Of a DNA stretch of 60,000 nt, positions 55,861 to 60,000 are shown one piece after another (the stretch's first letter is position 1; each line of letters begins with the position of its first letter). The notes beneath the pieces were generated by a model, which did no database searches, was not told the DNA's origin, and was given only the letters and a program-made list of their open reading frames with translations. A program made the position numbers and the translations under genes. This stretch comes from Antedon mediterranea. Lineage: Eukaryota > Echinodermata > Crinoidea > Comatulida > Antedonidae. The stretch is taken from contig NC_092677.1 in NCBI RefSeq assembly GCF_964355755.1, positions 17,456,101 through 17,516,100 of the forward strand, written 5' to 3'.

Positions 55861-56138
55861 TTTTTCTTCATTTACATGAATTTCCTCAAGTTCCACCTCA
55901 TCATTTTGGCTGATAGAGAAATTGTGCAAGACGCAACAACTGCTAACTATTAGAGGCACCTTCGAAACATCTGTATAATTCCGTTGCATCAAAATACGCC
56001 ATCGACCTTTGAGTTGACCAAACGCTTGGTCTACAACCATGCGTGCCCTACTCAGTCGATAATTAAAGGTTCTTTGTTGCCTTTTGAAATTTGCACCTTC
56101 TGAGAATCCTTTCATTAGCCAAGGTAGTAGAGGGTAAG
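55861..56138 (-). pseudogene. PIF/Harbinger transposase, C-terminal exon
   Basis: The acceptor TTTTACCCTCCAG opens YPLLPWLMKGFSEG, then FNYRLSRARMVVDQAFGQLK, then GRWRILMQRN and SSCCVLHNFS. This is the last part of the HARBI1-like DDE nuclease. The usual catalytic Glu in V-E-x-A-F-G is Asp here (VDQAFG). The upstream exons with the first two Asp residues are not found, because the flank is a tandem array. It is a truncated copy. Confidence 0.85.
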
Positions 56139-56213
56139 CTGGAGGGTAAAAGGAATTGACTGTGTGGCTCTTCGTGTGATTAAATCTTTTAGGCCCAGAC
56201 CCAACGGGCATTT

Positions 56214-56720
56214 ATGGGCTACTGTCTGGGGCTACTGTCTGGGGAAACTTACAGGATAAAGTTGCTGTCATCGGTATTTTTCGCTATCCCAAGACGTAAC
56301 AGTTCCAATAAAAAAGGAATTAGCCGTGTGGCTATTCGTGTGATTAAATTTTGTATAGCCCAACGGGCATTTCTGGGCCACTGTCTAGGGCTACTGTTTG
56401 GGGCAACTTACAGGATAAAGTTGCTGTCAATGATATTTTTGTGCACCCCAATGTGTAACAGTTGCAATGCAAAAGGAATTAGCCGTGTGGCTCTTGACAT
56501 GAATAACACCATTTTTTAGTGGTCACTTGGGGCTACTGTCTCGGGCAACTTACAGGATAAAGTTGCTGTCATTGCTGTTTTAACATTGTATACACATATG
56601 GGAACAATGTCCAACAACTTTTATCCGTGTGGCTTTTCACATGATTAAATCCATTTTTTACCCCTCCTATTTGGTGTCCCCAGGGTAAATTTACAGGATA
56701 GGACCCGGCAGCAATATTGA
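56214..56720. repeat. Tandem array of ~150-170 bp units next to the Harbinger exon
   Basis: GGGCTACTGTCTGGGG, AACTTACAGGATAAAGTTGC, GTAACAGTT and AGCCGTGTGGCT recur near 56230, 56390, 56530 and (weakly) 56690. On the minus strand each unit reads TATCCTGTAAGT, a good splice-donor sequence. Confidence 0.85.
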
Positions 56721-56937
56721 TTATTGAATCTTGGCCATATATCTACCTAATCAGCCCATCAGACCTTTTGTGGCTTTTCACATGAATAAATCTTCTGTTT
56801 ATTAAATCTTCTGTCTATTCTGATGTCTATTACTGTTGAGCGGCATGCCAGTCTTTTTTCTTGCAAATTTGAGCATACATTTGACAATCATTCGAGTGTG
56901 CTTGTGAATGTAGTTCCAAAATGCACTTGTCATTTAC

Positions 56938-57358
56938 CTGTGAGCCAAGTCTCTTCTAAATCCATAACAGTTTTACATTCTAGTAACATAGATGCAAATT
57001 CTTCTTCATCACCTGCATCCATTAGGCCCTTTGAAAGGTCATTTCTAAAGACAATATCCAGAAAAAAAAATTGTTTGGATTTCTTTTGTATACCCAGATT
57101 TTTCAACTTGTCTTTGACATTTTGTATTTTTAATACTAGAGTAAATCTCTTCCATAGAAATTTTTTTTGTTTCACTTTTAAATTCAACCAAAATCGATTG
57201 ACTTCAGTCAATTTGACTTTCGCTTGCTTTAAATTACAGTTTTTGTTAAGAAAATCATTTCTTATTTTTTCCATCCAATTTTTTACGATTTGTGTCATTA
57301 AAATGGCATATTGAACAACAAAAATTGTAAGAATTATTTTTTCAAGGGGACAATACAT
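56938..57358 (-). other. Unidentified open frame, basic, with possible 3' splice donor
   Basis: A 140-codon minus frame: VKNWMEKIRNDFLNKNCNLK, then NRFWLNLKVKQKKFLWKRFT, then GDEEEFASMLLECKTVMDLE and ETWLTG. ACAG|GTAAAT follows, so it may be an exon. It lies just upstream of the Harbinger remains and may be their accessory gene or another transposon gene. The tract GGGGACAATACATCTT near its start also occurs at 29268, which supports a repetitive origin. Confidence 0.4.
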
Positions 57359-57359
57359 C

Positions 57360-60000
57360 TTAATACTTATACATAGTGAAATTTTAATTTACATTTTCTA
57401 TATATTTATTCTTCATTATTTGCAATTTCTTGCTCAATTTGTAGAATTTGTTGATTCATTTTTCTCTTAACTTCAATTTGCTTTAGTTTTGGAAACTTGC
57501 GGAAAGTTGCAAGGTTTGCTAAAGTAAGATCATATCAGATTCTTTTTGGTCATCTCTTGCCTTATTTGACTTCTCCTTGATGTCTTCCTACATTTTTTCT
57601 TTTGCTGCAATTTGATTTAATGTAGTTTATTCATTATTCATTCCTTTATCATCTGCAGGAGCTTCAGATACCTTAACCCCCCCCCCCTCCCAAAAAAAAA
57701 CAAAAAAAAACAAATTAAATTAAATAACATTAGTCTGAACTTACTCCTGATGCAATATGTGATCAGCCCACTTGTACTTGTTCTTTGATTTGAATTCCTG
57801 ACCGCTTTTTGGAATCTACAAATCTTTCCATTTCTTAAAAGAATCTCTTGTGCTTTCAAATTTGGTCTTTACATAGTACATATGCTATGCTACGGTAATT
57901 AATTGAAAATAAGGTTGTAACTGTATTAAACTACTGTGGAGTAGCTTTGCGTCAGGGATTTGAGTAATTGGTCAGATGTTTTGCCCTACTCTAACGTAAC
58001 TTGTACTTCATACTTTCATTTGCAAGTAATTCTCGGGTGGAAAGAGTGCACGATAATTGTACCATAATGTAAAATACCTGAGAATTACAAGCCTATAATG
58101 TATGTATGTTTGATCAAAAGCTGCAAATTAACCTTATCCCTTCTGTTGTTAATGTTAAGGCATAGAGCCACTTGATTAGAGCCAAGCGATTAGGGAAGTT
58201 TCTGGCCACATAGAGTTCTGCGGTGTGACGTTACAATGATAGATGGCGCTGCGTGGTTCCTTTATATCATCATAATTGTCAATAATAACAAAAAAAGTTA
58301 AAAGCCTATAGATATTTTGATGTTCCATTGGTCCACTTATTATGCTATCTGAAGTATGCAAATTTTGGTAATATATTACCAAAAATACTCAATAATCATA
58401 GTCTATTTCACAATAAAATTAACATGCTGTCTCCATTTCTCTAAACAACTCTTTCAATGTCCTTTTATTCCCCCATAACTGCTCAGTTGGCTGATTATGA
58501 ACTGAGGACCAAACTGAAGTAGACATTTTGTTCCATTTTTTTAGCATTAACTGCCACACCTTTTATTTTCAACTTTGTTGTCAGGCAATCCATCCTTGAT
58601 TTTTTTAAATTATTTTTGGTCACAAGATGAACAATTTCATAATTTTCCTTCCTTTCCTTCATCATCTTTTCTTGACCCTCCAGTATCTACAGCCCCTTTT
58701 TTATAATTTTGTTATTTACTAAAGCTGCCGTTTATGGCGTTAAGGAAATTTAGGTCTCCATAGATCTAGGACACAAGCATGGACATCAATTATGAATGGT
58801 TTTGGAAGCATGTTTTTTTTAGTTGATTCAATCAAAACTAAAGAACAAGGTACTAAAATATGAAACTTCATTTCACAAACAGACTGGTGATGTTATTTCA
58901 AGTGTTTTCTGACATCACGTTGTTGTTGAGGTCGCTATGTTACACTGTGTCATCAACAATGCCTTTGTGGGAATAGATGTCTTGCTTCAACTCTGTTCAT
59001 TGTATCTTAGGACAATACAACCAATTATTCACAACATAAACACAGCAAGCGTCAACATTTTGAACCCATTAATAAGAATATTGTGTGTTTGAATAAATTT
59101 GCACAAGAAGTGTCCAGTATGTATGTAGACTATGGTTTCACGTATTTCATGTTGCATAATTGAAAACAAGAACAAATTTCGAAGTAGAAGATGTCATAGA
59201 ACTGTATTAAACAGGTATTGAATATTGTCTATTATTTTAGACAAGAGAAAGAGATGGAAAACCCAGCAAACATACCTATGGATCGAAGAAATTCATTTAA
59301 CTTCTAAATTATGGATAATAACAATTGGTTTTTGAAAAACTATATCAATCTCTAGAGAATATTATAAGCCTATTGCACTTGCTGGTCATTGCACCTGTTG
59401 TTCATAATGACGTCATATGCCTCTTCTGTTAGTAGATTTAATTATTACATGTGGAAACACGGCGAGAATCAACCAAGCCCACATACTTTAAAAGATGTTG
59501 ATTACATAAGCAGCCATTACAAAGAATCTAGGTGTATCAAGACCTAGATTTCAACTCTCACTGGCCATCAACATGCTCATAAGACAATGTACGTTGAACT
59601 TCTTCCATTTGAAACTCCTCGATAAATTTAGTTGCAACACGTTGAAAGAGATTCAACAAATCAAGTGTTAATTGTTAATACATCAGTAGTGTGGTATGGA
59701 AATGAACTGTAACAACAAGAGAAGATATAATACAGAAAAAAAAGAAGAAATTGGTACCCAGATTGGCATAAAATCCTCCAAAACAAACAACAATTAAAAA
59801 GGCTGGATGATCATGGAGATCTGTTTCTACAAACAGCAGAACAAAATCAATCAAATATTCAAATTGAAAATTATTTTTTCGGTCTAATCTGCAAACATGT
59901 TTACCTTGGAGAAACTGGAATTGAACAATAAGATGCAAGTCCCTGGGACGCCCGTCTTGGGTCCAGAAGATTACAAAGTGTATTCAAACCTGATACAAGT
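57360..60000. other. No recognisable gene in the last 2.6 kb
   Basis: AT-rich sequence with a C/A homopolymer patch (about 57680-57710). Short open frames (57638-57859, 58176-58382, 59675-59938) show no motifs. The right edge may enter another repeat. Confidence 0.4.

Noticed and set aside
36027-56211. A single 20-kb Harbinger element
   Set aside because: The N-terminal half lies downstream of the C-terminal half on the coding strand, so they cannot be one intact gene in this order.
56823-57314. 163-codon plus-strand open frame
   Set aside because: It is antisense to the better minus-strand frame with a charged, codon-like composition; its own translation is Ser/Phe-rich without motifs.

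Overview
The window looks like nuclear DNA of an invertebrate deuterostome, most likely an echinoderm. It is AT-rich, its genes are split by GT-AG introns, and the palindrome TAGGCCTA recurs throughout. Repeats include tRNA-derived SINEs, LINE tails and very many non-autonomous DNA transposons. The species assignment is inference, not proof.

The one clearly intact gene is a lipoxygenase on the minus strand (13055 down to 2928). I rebuilt 13 coding exons that join in frame to 681 residues: an N-terminal PLAT domain, then a catalytic domain with iron ligands His370, His375, His560, Asn564 and the C-terminal carboxylate (Val681). Gly413 occupies the stereocontrol (Coffa) position, which predicts R-specific oxygenation. 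The protein starts with a textbook N-myristoylation motif, and intron 10 is of the GC-AG type. Several introns carry repeats: a 30-bp minisatellite in intron 7, a hairpin in intron 6 and a foldback in intron 12.

Region by region: 1-1340 holds a 16-bp satellite with higher-order structure, then a small foldback. 1340-2700 is AT-rich. 2.9-13.1 kb is the lipoxygenase. 14.2-15.7 kb holds a tandem array, a broken Cys-rich gene fragment, a SINE and a near-perfect 83-bp hairpin. 15.9-27.7 kb is a stack of nested palindromic transposons inside a duplicated segment; some insertions can be proved from target-site duplications plus paralogous empty sites. A broken protein-kinase gene (21.3-22.8 kb) sits in one copy of that segment. 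28-34.9 kb carries further MITEs, a LINE ORF1 relic and a hAT-like element. 36-38.5 kb holds a Harbinger transposase fragment and a LINE tail. 39.1-45.1 kb may be one 6-kb element interrupted by a second hAT-like element. 46-49.6 kb is repeat debris. 50.0-50.8 kb has two exons of a TRPC-like ankyrin region. 52.8-57.4 kb is a mosaic of hAT and Harbinger transposase fragments. I recognise no gene in 57.4-60 kb.

Apart from the lipoxygenase, and possibly the TRPC-like exons, almost everything recognisable is mobile-element sequence. A recurring theme is unrelated termini backed by short subterminal motifs repeated several times, and palindromic cores that reappear behind different ends.
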